Assembly: GCA_902786925.1 (NCBI GenBank)
Contig: CADAEK010000007.1
Coordinates: 50,826 to 114,825 of the forward strand
Direction: 5' to 3'
DNA: 64,000 nt
Origin: an uncultured Bacteroidales bacterium
GTDB taxonomy: Bacteria; Bacteroidota; Bacteroidia; Bacteroidales; Bacteroidaceae
Position 1 is the stretch's first letter. Every line of letters begins with the position of its first letter. The position numbers and the translations under genes were made by a program. Below the pieces are notes generated by a model, which was not told where the DNA came from, did no database searches, and was given only the letters and a program-made list of their open reading frames with translations. Positions 15,426-26,517 of the stretch are shown here, piece after piece.

Positions 15426-17102
15426 TTAATATGCTTGTTCGTGTACGCCCTTCACGGCTCGTCCGCTGGGGTCGTTCATATTCTTGAATGCTGCATCCCA
15501 CTCCAGTGCAATGGCTGTGGAACATGCCACGCTTGCCTCCTGGTTTACGCTTCGTGCAGCCGAGTCGCTGGGGAAATGCTCGGAAAATATACTGCGGTAG
15601 TAGTACTCTTCCTTATTGAGCGGTGGGTTAATGGGGAAACGTTCGGCAGCGTGTGCCATCTGCTCGTCCGTCACCGCCTCTGAAGTTATCTTCTTGAGTG
15701 TGTCTATCCACGAGTAGCCTACCCCATCACTAAACTGCTCCTTCTGTCGCCATGCTACGCTCTCTGGCAGCATATCGGCAAAACCCTCACGCACCAAACC
15801 TTTCTCTATAGTCTTGCCCGGACACATCTTCAAAGCAGGATCGATACGCATGGCGATGTCGAGGAACTCCTTGTCAAGGAACGGCACTCGTCCTTCAATG
15901 CCCCACGCCATGAGCGACTTGTTGGCTCGGAGGCAATCATAAAAATGCAACTTGCCCAACTTGCGAACCGTCTCCTCGTGGAAGGCTTTAGCATCAGGAG
16001 CCTTATGGAAATAGAGGTAGCCTCCAAAAATCTCATCTGCACCTTCGCCACTCAGCACCATCTTGATACCCATGGAGCGAATCACTCGGGCCAGAAGATA
16101 CATAGGAGTGGAAGCACGCACCGTCGTCACATCGTATGTTTCAATATGATATATCACATCACGAATAGCATCAAGACCTTCCTGAATGGTGTAGTTCACC
16201 TCGTGGTGCACCGTTCCGATGCTCTTGGCCACCTCGGCAGCCTTTGCCAAATCGGGGGCACCTTTCAGTCCCACTGCGAAGGAGTGCAGACGAGGCCACC
16301 ACGCATCGTGCTCATCGTTGGTCTCAATACGCTTGGCTGCATAGAGCTTTGCAATAGCAGAAACCACAGAACTGTCCAATCCTCCTGAAAGCAGCACGCC
16401 ATAAGGAACGTCACTCATCAACTGACGCTTCACGGCAGCCATCAGCCCGTCTTTCACCAACTGCACAGCCTCGGTGCGGTCACTGGTGGTCCACTTCATG
16501 CCTTCGAAATCGAACCAGTCACGCTGATACCAACGCTGAAAGCCTTCGGCATCGCCCGTCATATAATGTCCTGGAGGGAATGGCTCAAAAGACTCGCACT
16601 GCCCCTCCAAAGCCTTCAGCTCAGAAGCCACATAGACCGTTCCATCCGCATCGTGACCCACATAAAGGGGAATCACACCGATAGGGTCGCGTGCCACGAG
16701 GAAATTGTCTGCCTCGGAATCATAAAGCACAAAAGAGAATATGCCGTTCAGTTCATCGAGGAAATCGACGCCCTTGTCGCGATAGAGCGCCAAAATGACC
16801 TCACAATCCGAACCCGTCTGAAACTCATACCTACCTGCATAGCGACGACGAATCTCCTGGTGATTGTAAATCTCGCCATTGACAGCCAGCACCACTTTGC
16901 CATCGGCAGAGAACAAAGGCTGTCCACCCGAAAGCGGGTCAACAATTGCTAATCGTTCATGTGCCAGCACCACCTTGTCGCTGCTATACACCCCGCTCCA
17001 GTCGGGACCACGATGCCGAATCTTTGCCGACATCTTCAACGCCTGCTCACGCTTCTGATGAGCATCGCCTTTCGTTTTGAGTATTCCTACGAATCCACAC
17101 AT
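15426..17102 (-). CDS. asnB: Asparagine synthase (glutamine-hydrolysing)
   Basis: Makes asparagine from aspartate, glutamine and ATP in the cytosol. A 558-residue AsnB: class II amidotransferase domain with nucleophile C2 (MCGFVGILKTKG), RHRGPDWSG and NGEIYNHQ. The synthetase domain has the PP-loop SGGLDSSVV at about residue 240 and the later VLSGEGADEIFGGY. Length and motifs are complete. First gene of a probable two-gene unit with the car fusion; its own promoter is strong. It adds to the set of glutamine-using enzymes of this region. Confidence 0.95.
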   Translation of the reverse strand: MCGFVGILKTKGDAHQKREQALKMSAKIRHRGPDWSGVYSSDKVVLAHERLAIVDPLSGGQPLFSADGKVVLAVNGEIYNHQEIRRRYAGRYEFQTGSDCEVILALYRDKGVDFLDELNGIFSFVLYDSEADNFLVARDPIGVIPLYVGHDADGTVYVASELKALEGQCESFEPFPPGHYMTGDAEGFQRWYQRDWFDFEGMKWTTSDRTEAVQLVKDGLMAAVKRQLMSDVPYGVLLSGGLDSSVVSAIAKLYAAKRIETNDEHDAWWPRLHSFAVGLKGAPDLAKAAEVAKSIGTVHHEVNYTIQEGLDAIRDVIYHIETYDVTTVRASTPMYLLARVIRSMGIKMVLSGEGADEIFGGYLYFHKAPDAKAFHEETVRKLGKLHFYDCLRANKSLMAWGIEGRVPFLDKEFLDIAMRIDPALKMCPGKTIEKGLVREGFADMLPESVAWRQKEQFSDGVGYSWIDTLKKITSEAVTDEQMAHAAERFPINPPLNKEEYYYRSIFSEHFPSDSAARSVNQEASVACSTAIALEWDAAFKNMNDPSGRAVKGVHEQAY

Positions 17103-17168
17103 GTCTTTTTGCTATTATGTTTGTGCTGTGCAAGAATCAATTTGTCTTGCTTTTGTTTATTTCGGTTG

Positions 17169-17199
17169 CAAAATTACAAACATTCTATTTATAATGCAA
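17169..17199 (-). promoter_or_regulatory. Promoter of asnB
   Basis: Minus strand TTG (17197-17199), 20 bases, TAATTTTG (17169-17176), about 65 bases ahead of the asnB ATG. The remainder of the gap 17200-17576 holds no convincing gene; a weak TATATAATAG lies at about 17490-17500 before the next plus-strand gene. Confidence 0.7.
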
Positions 17200-17576
17200 G
17201 CATTTTGATAATAAATCTTAGTTTACCTTGTCATTTTGTTTGCTTTTGCCCTATTTATAGCACAAAAAGGCACTAAACGAAGAGTAAAAGATGACAATGT
17301 CGAAAGGTAAAGAGGATGATAGAAGTTGATGTTCGCGTTTAGGCGCTGGGAGGGGGAAACTTGTATTTGGAAGGAGGGCGTTTGGTGATGCTTTGAATAC
17401 TGATGCACAGAATCAGACTTGTACCGTCTTTATGTCTTGCGATTAGGAAAATTTAACACCCAAAGCGAAATATTTTCAGCAGGAGCAGCGTATATAATAG
17501 TGTAGAGACATAAAAAAGAGACAATCATGAAACCAACCGACAATCGGATAGATACAATCATAATAAAATAATAAAC

Positions 17577-19604
17577 ATGAGATTCATTTCTGCAACACTT
17601 ATGTGTTTATTGGTCTCGCTACAGGTGATGGCGGGAAAAGTTATTAAAAACCCAAGCATTGAATACTCCGCTTCATGGATGAAGATCACCGAGATTGAAC
17701 TGACGAAAGAGGCCACGATTGTAAGAGGTGTCCTCGGGCAAGGTTGTTCTATCCTCACCAATACCGTGCTTGCCGACCGCAACTCCGACAAAGAGTTTAA
17801 GTTCCTGCGTGTGGAAGGTATCAAGGCACACGAGCGGACTACTGCCGACGCAACGCCATGCACCATTTACTTTGAACCGCTGGATGCAAACGTCAAGGAG
17901 TTTAATTATATAGAGGTAGGCAATAATCCATGGGGCAACTACTATGGCATCAAGTTGCAGTCGAAGCCAAAGACATCGAAAAAGACGAAGGGCTTTGACC
18001 CTGAATCACTTGATTTCGACTATTACATGAGTCAGCCTTTCACCCCCGACACCGCGTGGCACTTCAGCAACAAGCCCTACAAGAATGGATTTGAGTCTGG
18101 AAAGGCACTGATAAAGATTCATGTGACCAAGACACCAAGGGAACTTGCAAAGATGCTTCCCGATATTTCTGCAAGGGTGTCGAACCAGATTACGAGCCGC
18201 AATGAGAATGTAGTTGTCTCGATGGACGCGGACAACTGCTACATGCTCGAACTTAATCTTCCTTATCCACAGTTCGTTTATTCAAATCCTTTCGGTGATA
18301 TCTACGTCGCTCCCGGCGACACCCTCGAGATGTTCACCACCCTCGAAAAAGCCCCAGACGGCAGCGGCCCCCGATTCAAGACCTTCCGCAGCATCAGTGA
18401 ATCGGCCATCATCAACACCCTGCTGCCTCAATTCATGGAGAAGTATGGCCGGAAGGAATACAACTACAAAGAGGCTTCCGCCATGATAGAAAAAGGCAAG
18501 GATGCCACCCAGCCCACGCTGGAGCGTTGGGCACGACAGGCCAATGAAATCATTGCCGACGAGGCACTGCGTCAGGCGCTCATCAACTCTCCGTTGAGCA
18601 CCATGGGCAAGGATCTTGTCATGATGTCGGCCGTGGCCAACAAGTGCATTGAGATAGAAGATGTGGTGATGGGGTACGGCTTCAAGAATACTATCAGTAC
18701 ACAACTTGAAGATGGCAGTTGGAGGTATGAGGTGAATCCCAATTACGTTCCGCTCGACCTAAAGGCCACCTATGGTGCGCTGCTAACGAATAAGGAACTC
18801 ATCTACAATAATCCTCTGGCCCTCTGCGAAAGCAGCCAGTGGGTATTCGTAAATCGTACGCTCTACAGCTCGTTGCTTGGGGAATTGGGGACAACAACCG
18901 ACGAACAAGGCAATTTTGAGGATCTGCACCGCCGCGATGATTATGGCATGACAGGCACCTTTATGAACGACCTCCTTTTCTCACAGGAAATTGTTTACTC
19001 GATGGAGAATGTCCTAAAGGACTACAAGTTGGGACGGCTTGATGAACAAGGAAATCGTGAAGAGGCATTTGATTACATCACAAACGAAGTCGGTGAGACT
19101 CTGGCCAGCATACAGAACGTGAAGGTGGCACAGGTCATCACGGGCGAGTACCGTAGCTTCGTGAAGGCTACCGAGACAAGTGCAAACGAAAAAGGCAACA
19201 ACTGGACAGAAGAGCAAAATGCCTTGTGGAACAAGATAGTATCACCCTACAAAGGCAACACCCTCTTCCTCGACTTCTGGGCAATGAGTTGCGGCCCATG
19301 CCGCGCAGGTATGATGGAACAGAAAAAACTCGTGGAGGAGATGAAGGACGAGGCCGTCAAGTTCCTCTACATCACCACAGAAGATCAGAAAGCATCTGGC
19401 GAGAAATGGATGGGCGACAACACAATCAAGGGCGAGCACATCTATATCACCGACAACGAATGGAAGCAGTTTGAAACCATGCTCAACTTCTCGGCCATTC
19501 CTCATGGTGCCCTTGTCAGCAAGGATGGCAAGCTCATCGAGGGCGACTTCCACGTTGACCATTTCAACAGTGACGACCTAAAGAAACTCGCTGAAAGATT
19601 CTGA
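17577..19604 (+). CDS. Exported TlpA-like thioredoxin-fold protein with a long N-terminal region
   Basis: 675 residues. A signal peptide is clear (MRFISATLMCLLVSLQVMAG). Residues from about 20 to 130 form a beta-rich domain with YFEPLDANVKEFNYIE that is also seen, in diverged form, in the protein at 46653. A long helical middle follows. The C-terminal thioredoxin domain starts near residue 555 and carries CGPC in FWAMSCGPCRAGM (Ser instead of the usual Trp before the motif). Likely a periplasmic or outer-membrane-associated thiol-disulfide oxidoreductase; partners unknown. A separate promoter precedes the next TlpA-like gene, so the two are not necessarily cotranscribed. Confidence 0.75.
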   Translation: MRFISATLMCLLVSLQVMAGKVIKNPSIEYSASWMKITEIELTKEATIVRGVLGQGCSILTNTVLADRNSDKEFKFLRVEGIKAHERTTADATPCTIYFEPLDANVKEFNYIEVGNNPWGNYYGIKLQSKPKTSKKTKGFDPESLDFDYYMSQPFTPDTAWHFSNKPYKNGFESGKALIKIHVTKTPRELAKMLPDISARVSNQITSRNENVVVSMDADNCYMLELNLPYPQFVYSNPFGDIYVAPGDTLEMFTTLEKAPDGSGPRFKTFRSISESAIINTLLPQFMEKYGRKEYNYKEASAMIEKGKDATQPTLERWARQANEIIADEALRQALINSPLSTMGKDLVMMSAVANKCIEIEDVVMGYGFKNTISTQLEDGSWRYEVNPNYVPLDLKATYGALLTNKELIYNNPLALCESSQWVFVNRTLYSSLLGELGTTTDEQGNFEDLHRRDDYGMTGTFMNDLLFSQEIVYSMENVLKDYKLGRLDEQGNREEAFDYITNEVGETLASIQNVKVAQVITGEYRSFVKATETSANEKGNNWTEEQNALWNKIVSPYKGNTLFLDFWAMSCGPCRAGMMEQKKLVEEMKDEAVKFLYITTEDQKASGEKWMGDNTIKGEHIYITDNEWKQFETMLNFSAIPHGALVSKDGKLIEGDFHVDHFNSDDLKKLAERF

Positions 19605-19653
19605 TACCCCGAAAAAAGTTCTCAACAAAGAAGATAGATTGAAGGGAATTACA

Positions 19654-19661
19654 TACCTTTG
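19654..19661 (+). promoter_or_regulatory. -7 element deciding the start of the second TlpA-like gene
   Basis: TACCTTTG at 19654-19661 followed by TGCACTC. Transcription would begin near 19668, which rules out the upstream start at 19639 and supports the ATG at 19687. Confidence 0.6.
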
Positions 19662-19686
19662 TGCACTCAACCTAAAGCGAAACGAT

Positions 19687-20829
19687 ATGTTACCAAAGCA
19701 CGCATTGGCCATTGGCCTCCTTGCCACCGCTATTTCCCAAGGGCAAGCACAGACATTCACTCCCATTGTAGAGGACAGCATCAACTTTACTATTACGGGC
19801 ACAACCAACAGCACTCTCGACAGCGTGGCATTGTTTCCATACGCCACAAATGGGGACGCCGAGAAGTTCCCTATTCACGAAGGGGCGTTCACCATCAAGA
19901 GCCGCCTTCCCCGCCACACATTCTTCCAGATTGAAGACGACACCAACAGCGACCTCTACTTCTTTGCCGAGGAGACACCCACTCACATCAACCTTGCTAC
20001 TGGTGAAATCTCGGGAAGTGACGTACAAAAGCGGTTCATCAGCAGCCAAGTAAGTCTGCAGAACCTGCACAAGGCCATCAAACCGTGGCAGCAGAGCCTC
20101 AGCGAAGATGAGTGGAAACGAGCCCTCAGCCTGTACCGTGGTGAAGAAGTACCCAATGCCACACCGCAGGACAGCGCTAACGCCCAGAAGCATGCAGACC
20201 ATATAGCCAAACAAAACGCACTCATCCTTCAGATTCTGCGTGAGAACCAAGACAACATCATCCCCGCATGGTATCTGGACCAGTATGCCGGACTCTTCAC
20301 ATTCGAAGACTTACAAGGCGTCATGCGCAAAGATGCGCCTTATGCACATCACCCTTCCATGGAATGGGCTTGGAAATATTACCACAACCTGCAGCTACAG
20401 GCAGACCTGATAGGCAAGCCCGCACCCGATTTTGAAGCAGAGACTCCCGATAGTACCCAGCATCACCTCTCCGAATATATAGGTCAGGGACAATACGTGG
20501 TACTCGACTTTTGGGCCTCATGGTGCGGTCCTTGTGTCCAGATGTTCCCAGAGATGAAGCAACTGCACGAGACCTACAGCAAACGCGGCCTACGCATCAT
20601 CGGCGTTTCGTGCGACCAAGAACGCGCGGCATGGCTCAAGGCACTCGACAAGCACCAATTGCCTTGGATGGGCCTCCGAAGTCCTCGCCGTAAGGGTGAC
20701 GCAGGCGAACTCTATGGCGTATTCGGAATCCCCACCGTTGTCCTCATCGGTCCTGACGGCAAGGTTCTTTTCACCGAAGTCTTAGGCTTTGGTCTCAAGA
20801 AAAAATTAGAGGAGCTACTGGGGAAATAA
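19687..20829 (+). CDS. TlpA/AhpC-TSA thioredoxin-fold protein with DUF4369-like N-terminus
   Basis: About 380 residues from the ATG at 19687, which gives a signal peptide (MLPKHALAIGLLATAISQG). An N-terminal beta domain like DUF4369 (INFTITGTTNSTLDSVALFP) is followed by a helical linker. The C-terminal AhpC/TSA-TlpA domain has IGKPAPDFEAETPD and the active site FWASWCGPCVQMFPEMK, with cis-Pro in GIPTVVLIG. It is the standard Bacteroidetes periplasmic TlpA-like oxidoreductase, possibly a disulfide reductase. Strong terminator after the stop. Confidence 0.85.
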   Translation: MLPKHALAIGLLATAISQGQAQTFTPIVEDSINFTITGTTNSTLDSVALFPYATNGDAEKFPIHEGAFTIKSRLPRHTFFQIEDDTNSDLYFFAEETPTHINLATGEISGSDVQKRFISSQVSLQNLHKAIKPWQQSLSEDEWKRALSLYRGEEVPNATPQDSANAQKHADHIAKQNALILQILRENQDNIIPAWYLDQYAGLFTFEDLQGVMRKDAPYAHHPSMEWAWKYYHNLQLQADLIGKPAPDFEAETPDSTQHHLSEYIGQGQYVVLDFWASWCGPCVQMFPEMKQLHETYSKRGLRIIGVSCDQERAAWLKALDKHQLPWMGLRSPRRKGDAGELYGVFGIPTVVLIGPDGKVLFTEVLGFGLKKKLEELLGK

Positions 20830-20849
20830 CCGGGCTTCCACATACACAG

Positions 20850-20890
20850 CAGGCAGGCAGACGCATCGTGCGCGTCTGCCTGCCTGTTTT
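20850..20890 (+). terminator. Terminator of the second TlpA-like gene
   Basis: 15-bp perfect stem CAGGCAGGCAGACGC (20850-20864) with 20872-20886, then TTTT. The other flank has no T-run on minus, so it is plus-directed. Confidence 0.9.
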
Positions 20891-20909
20891 CTGTTCTAAG
20901 GAAAGAGCC

Positions 20910-22664
20910 TTAAGGCTTTAGGACATTCTCAAAGTAGCTGACGAAGGCCTTGTTGCAAAGGCGTACACCGCCAGGCGTGGGATAACGCCCTGTGAAGTAC
21001 CAGTCACCAGGATGGTCAGGACAAGCCTTATGCAGTCCCTCGATGCTTTGATACACCAGTTCCACAGGAGCCTGCATGCCTTCAGGACGAAGCATCTCCA
21101 CTATCTTCTCATTGATTTCCTCCACAGAGAACGGTGCATAAATGGCCCGAACATGATTGACCGTCTGTGGTCCTTCTTTACACTTCTGATAAGTGTCTGT
21201 AATCACCTGCTGCATGCCACGCTCCTGAAGCAAAGCAATGGCTGCGCGGAAAGCACAGAGCTCTTCGAGGTGCGCCATGTCGATGCCATAATAGTCAGGA
21301 TAGCGTATTTGCGGAGAGCTGCTCACCATCACAATACGCTTGGGATGCAGACGGTCCAGAATCTTGAAGATGCTCTCCTTCAGCGTGGTGCCACGCACAA
21401 TGCTGTCATCGATGATAACGAGGTTGTCTTCGTAGGGCACCAGCGAACCGTAGCTGATATCATACACATGGGCGGCAAGGTCATTGCGTTCAGTACCCTC
21501 TGCAATGAAGGTGCGCAACTTGATGTCCTTCCACACCACCTTCTCAATCCTCACATCGTGGTCCAATCGGCGCACACCGTCTGTCATGCCATGAAAGGCC
21601 ACTTCTGCCGTATTGGGGATATAGGAGAAGACCGTATGTGCCACATCATTCTTAATCGCCTGCATAATGGCAGGTGTCAGTTGCTCGCCCAGGCGTTTGC
21701 GCTCCTGATAGATATCGCGGTCCGAACCACGGCTGAAGTAGATGCGTTCGAACGAGCAGGCACTCAGTTCCTTGGCTGGCAATATCTGCTCCAAGTGGCT
21801 CTTGCCACTCTTGTTGACGATGAGTGACTGTCCAGGCTGCAATTCATGGACATCCTCTGCAGCAAGGTCAAATGTTGTCTGGATGACAGGGCGCTCACTT
21901 GCCAGCACCACTACCTCGTCGTCCTGATACCAGAAGGCGGGACGGATGCCCCACGGGTCGCGCACGGCAAACATCTCGCCCGAGCCCGTCAGTCCACACA
22001 TCACGTAACCGCCATCGTAGTGGCACATGGTGGTCTTCAACACATTGGCCATCTCCACATTCTTTTCAATATAGTCCGTGATGCCGGTGCCTTCCAGCCC
22101 CTGCTGCTTCGCCTCCACAAAAAGACGCTCCACCTCGCGGTCAAGGCGGTGTCCCATCAGTTCCAGCGTGATATAGGCATCACCGTAGATGCGGGGCGAC
22201 TGCCCCTGTGCTGTGAGGAACTGGAACACCTCGTCGATATTGGTCATATTGAAATTACCGCACAGACAAAGGTTCTTGGCCCTCCAGTTGTTTCTCCTCA
22301 GGAAGGGATGCACATACTGCAATCCGCTCTTTCCTGTGGTCGAATAGCGGAGGTGTCCCATATAAAGGGAAGCCCCCTCCCAGCCTCCAGTGGGGGAAGC
22401 GTCATGGGGGATGCGCTTGAATATCTCCGTGATGGCATCCTTGCCCATTGCCTTCTCACGAAACATATACTCCTCTCCAGCCGGTGCCCCAAGATTGACA
22501 CACGCCACACCAGCACCCTCCTGTCCGCGATTGTGCTGCTTCTCCATCATCAGGTAAAGCTTGTTCAGCCCATAACGGCAAGTGCCGTACTTCTCTTCGT
22601 AATAGCTCTGTGGTTTCAGCAGGCGAATCATCGCCACGCCACACTCATGCTTCAGTTGTTCCAT
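20910..22664 (-). CDS. Amidophosphoribosyltransferase family protein (PurF-like, long form)
   Basis: About 584 residues from MEQLKHECGVAM. A class II glutaminase with its nucleophile at C8 after a seven-residue propeptide. The phosphoribosyltransferase loop is VIIDDSIVRGTTLKES near residue 415. PurF makes 5-phosphoribosylamine, the first purine step. This protein is longer than classical PurF (about 470-510 aa) and, as I recall, Bacteroidales often carry such a long homologue beside a normal purF. It could be the main PurF or a paralogue. It follows pyrG on the minus strand; the gap is just a heptamer array. Confidence 0.8.
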   Translation of the reverse strand: MEQLKHECGVAMIRLLKPQSYYEEKYGTCRYGLNKLYLMMEKQHNRGQEGAGVACVNLGAPAGEEYMFREKAMGKDAITEIFKRIPHDASPTGGWEGASLYMGHLRYSTTGKSGLQYVHPFLRRNNWRAKNLCLCGNFNMTNIDEVFQFLTAQGQSPRIYGDAYITLELMGHRLDREVERLFVEAKQQGLEGTGITDYIEKNVEMANVLKTTMCHYDGGYVMCGLTGSGEMFAVRDPWGIRPAFWYQDDEVVVLASERPVIQTTFDLAAEDVHELQPGQSLIVNKSGKSHLEQILPAKELSACSFERIYFSRGSDRDIYQERKRLGEQLTPAIMQAIKNDVAHTVFSYIPNTAEVAFHGMTDGVRRLDHDVRIEKVVWKDIKLRTFIAEGTERNDLAAHVYDISYGSLVPYEDNLVIIDDSIVRGTTLKESIFKILDRLHPKRIVMVSSSPQIRYPDYYGIDMAHLEELCAFRAAIALLQERGMQQVITDTYQKCKEGPQTVNHVRAIYAPFSVEEINEKIVEMLRPEGMQAPVELVYQSIEGLHKACPDHPGDWYFTGRYPTPGGVRLCNKAFVSYFENVLKP

Positions 22665-22695
22665 CAATCGTCTATTATCAATTATCAATCGTCAA

Positions 22696-22698
<3 letters not shown>
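22664..22698. repeat. Heptamer tandem array forming the pyrG/purF-like gap
   Basis: Five exact 7-bp units: TCAATCG, TCTATTA, TCAATTA, TCAATCG, TCAATTA. The array includes the last base complementing the purF-like ATG (22662-22664) and the complement of the pyrG stop (22696-22698), so the whole gap is repeat. Confidence 0.9.
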
Positions 22699-24342
<1,644 letters not shown>

Positions 24343-24365
24343 CTATGCTTCCTGCACCTCAAAAA

Positions 24366-24430
24366 CGGTGTGACTCACACCGGCACCCTCGGTCTGAGTC
24401 ACACCGCATGGGTCGGTCTGAGTCACACCG
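24366..24430. repeat. Triple 17-bp palindrome array (copy A)
   Basis: Cores at 24366-24382, 24390-24406 and 24414-24430, consensus CGGTSTGASTCACACCG, separated by variable 7-base spacers (GCACCCT, CATGGGT). The same 17-7-17-7-17 layout, 65 bp long, occurs at 46304-46368. It lies between the torF stop and the pyrG start. Confidence 0.9.
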
Positions 24431-24460
24431 CTTTTGAGCCACAAGAAGAGCGATTTCTCC

Positions 24461-25168
24461 TTATGGCAGCAGTGTGAATCCAAAGGACAGATAAGCCTTC
24501 TGGCTGCAAGGGTTGCCAGCCACTTCCGCAAAGACAGGAATGGAGAAAGAATCTGTCACCTTGATGTCTTTGGTGGCACGCACTGCAATGTTTGTCACAG
24601 CGAAGCCATTGGTGCCATAGAAGTCAGTAGCGTATGGAACAGCACCTGCTGTAGCAGTCCAGTCCAATGAAGCAAGTTTGAAAGGAGCCGAAATCTCAAA
24701 GTATGAGCTGTAGGCACGGTCTCCATCCTTGTTCGCGCCATCGTTGCCAGCAAAGTTCGTGTACCACTGTACAGAAGCCACTCCGAAGTCGTAGCCAATG
24801 TTGGCCTCAAACACATGGTTGGTGCTGTGAGCGTCGTACTTGAAGTAACGGTTCTGTGGGTCAAGACCTGCATTGAACCAATAGTCTGTCACACCGATGT
24901 TGAAACCTCCAATCGTGTAGCTGAGCGTGAGGTCAAATTCTTTGGTGTCAGCAGCCTCAGTAATGCCGGTGCTGCCCCATGCTGAGAGCGAAAGGCCCTT
25001 GTAGGCAACGCCCAAAGTGGGTTGGAATGCAGAGTTACCCAGTTCTTGACCACGCCAGATATATTGGTTCACCACATCAGCTGAGACTGTGGCTTCTACT
25101 GTGTCTTGTGCTTTGATAGCAGATGCACCGAAGAGTGCAATCATTCCTAAAACAAAAATCTTTTTCAT
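24461..25168 (-). CDS. TorF-family putative outer-membrane porin
   Basis: 235 residues. Signal peptide MKKIFVLGMIALFGASAIKA, then alternating hydrophobic/polar strands typical of a small beta-barrel: SADVVNQYIWRGQELG near the mature start and a C-terminus ending in an aromatic-rich strand (AYLSFGFTLLP). This matches the TorF family of Bacteroidetes porin-like proteins. It is the third gene after P-II and amtB on the same strand (57 bases behind amtB), so it may bring ammonium or small nitrogen compounds across the outer membrane. That role is inferred from position. Confidence 0.75.
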   Translation of the reverse strand: MKKIFVLGMIALFGASAIKAQDTVEATVSADVVNQYIWRGQELGNSAFQPTLGVAYKGLSLSAWGSTGITEAADTKEFDLTLSYTIGGFNIGVTDYWFNAGLDPQNRYFKYDAHSTNHVFEANIGYDFGVASVQWYTNFAGNDGANKDGDRAYSSYFEISAPFKLASLDWTATAGAVPYATDFYGTNGFAVTNIAVRATKDIKVTDSFSIPVFAEVAGNPCSQKAYLSFGFTLLP

Positions 25169-25225
25169 ATTTCGCTTCGATTTAATATAAGTTACTAACT
25201 TTCTTTTCTCACACTATACATGAAA

Positions 25226-26482
25226 TTAGTTGTAGCAAGACTCTCCATGCTCGTAGATGTCAAGACCTTCTTCCTCTACACGAGCTGGAACACGGAGACC
25301 GTGCAGCTTCTTGATACCATAGAAGAGGATGACACCACAGGCAGCAGCCCAGAAGTCAATCACGAGGATGCCAAAGCACTCAGCACCGAAGAAGCCCCAA
25401 CCGTGTCCATAGAAAGCACCGTTTGACGTAGAGAGCAGACCTGTGAGCAGTGTGCCAAGAATACCGCACACGCCGTGTACAGAAGAAGCACCTACAGGGT
25501 CGTCAATGTGCAGCTTGTGGTCGATGAACTCAATAGCAAAGACAAGCACAATGCCACAGACGAAACCAATGATGACTGCACCCACAGGTGAAACCAAATC
25601 ACAGCCAGCTGTGATGCCCACCAAACCAGCCAAGATGCCGTTGAGAGTCAAAGAAAGAGATGGTTTGCCATACTTGATCCAAGTGAGGAACATAGTGGCC
25701 ACACCACCTGCCACTGCAGCGAGGTTTGTAGTGAGGAACACGTGAGAGATAGCGATACGGTTCACTTCGCCACTAGCCGCCAACTGACTGCCGGGGTTGA
25801 AGCCAAACCATCCAAGCCAAAGGATAAATACACCCAGCGCAGCCAAAGTCAGGTTGTGGCCAGGAATAGCACGGCTCTTACCCTCATTGTCGTATTTGCC
25901 CAGGCGAGGACCCAGAACTATCGCACCGATGAGCGCCAGCACACCACCCACACTGTGCACAATGGCAGAACCAGCAAAGTCGTGGAACACATCACCGAAA
26001 GTGGTCATCATGAAGCTGTCGGCAGCATCGTTGCAGAGCCAACCACCGCCCCAAGTCCAGTGACCCTCAACAGGGTAGATAATGAGCGAGATGACAGCGC
26101 TATAGACCAAATACATAGAGAACTTCGTGCGCTCAGCCATTGCACCACTCACAATAGTGGCAGAAGTGGCACAGAACACGGTCTCAAAAATCAAGAAGCC
26201 TTCTACAGGAAGGTCGCCCACATAGAAAGAGAGGTCGCCCCAGTTGGGCATACCGATAAATCCCCCAAGAACGTCACCGCCAAACATCAGGCCGAAACCG
26301 ACGAAAAAGAACAGAAGGGAGCCGAACATGAAATCGACAAAGTTCTTCATCAAGATGTTAGCCGCGTTCTTTCCACGCGTGAATCCCGCCTCGCACAAGG
26401 CAAATCCGGGTTGCATCCAAAAGACTAGCATGGCTGCCAACAGCATCCATACAGTATCGAGTGATAATCCTATTTCATTCAT
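25226..26482 (-). CDS. amtB: Ammonium transporter AmtB
   Basis: Inner-membrane ammonium channel, 418 residues with about 11 hydrophobic helices. Family segments include FWMQPGFALCEAGFTRGKN near the start and the twin-His region around GVGGVLALIGAIVLG-like sequence (DFAGSAIVHSVGGVLAL) and FIDHKLHIDDPVGASSVHG. No amidase or kinase domain is attached. It is preceded by the P-II gene (35-base gap), the usual pairing in which P-II blocks the channel when nitrogen is plentiful. The C-terminal tail (GLRVPARVEEEGLDIYEHG) is the cytosolic P-II contact. Confidence 0.95.
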   Translation of the reverse strand: MNEIGLSLDTVWMLLAAMLVFWMQPGFALCEAGFTRGKNAANILMKNFVDFMFGSLLFFFVGFGLMFGGDVLGGFIGMPNWGDLSFYVGDLPVEGFLIFETVFCATSATIVSGAMAERTKFSMYLVYSAVISLIIYPVEGHWTWGGGWLCNDAADSFMMTTFGDVFHDFAGSAIVHSVGGVLALIGAIVLGPRLGKYDNEGKSRAIPGHNLTLAALGVFILWLGWFGFNPGSQLAASGEVNRIAISHVFLTTNLAAVAGGVATMFLTWIKYGKPSLSLTLNGILAGLVGITAGCDLVSPVGAVIIGFVCGIVLVFAIEFIDHKLHIDDPVGASSVHGVCGILGTLLTGLLSTSNGAFYGHGWGFFGAECFGILVIDFWAAACGVILFYGIKKLHGLRVPARVEEEGLDIYEHGESCYN

Positions 26483-26517
26483 AATCGTGTTGTGTTGTGT
26501 GTGTTGTTGTGTTGTGA

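Noticed and set aside
17200..17560. Small frames in the asnB upstream gap
   Set aside because: They have no promoter, no recognisable product and low-complexity sequence; the gap is treated as non-coding.
24343..24531. A minus-strand frame of 62 codons through palindrome copy A
   Set aside because: Part of it lies over the 3' end of torF; the rest is repeat. No independent support.
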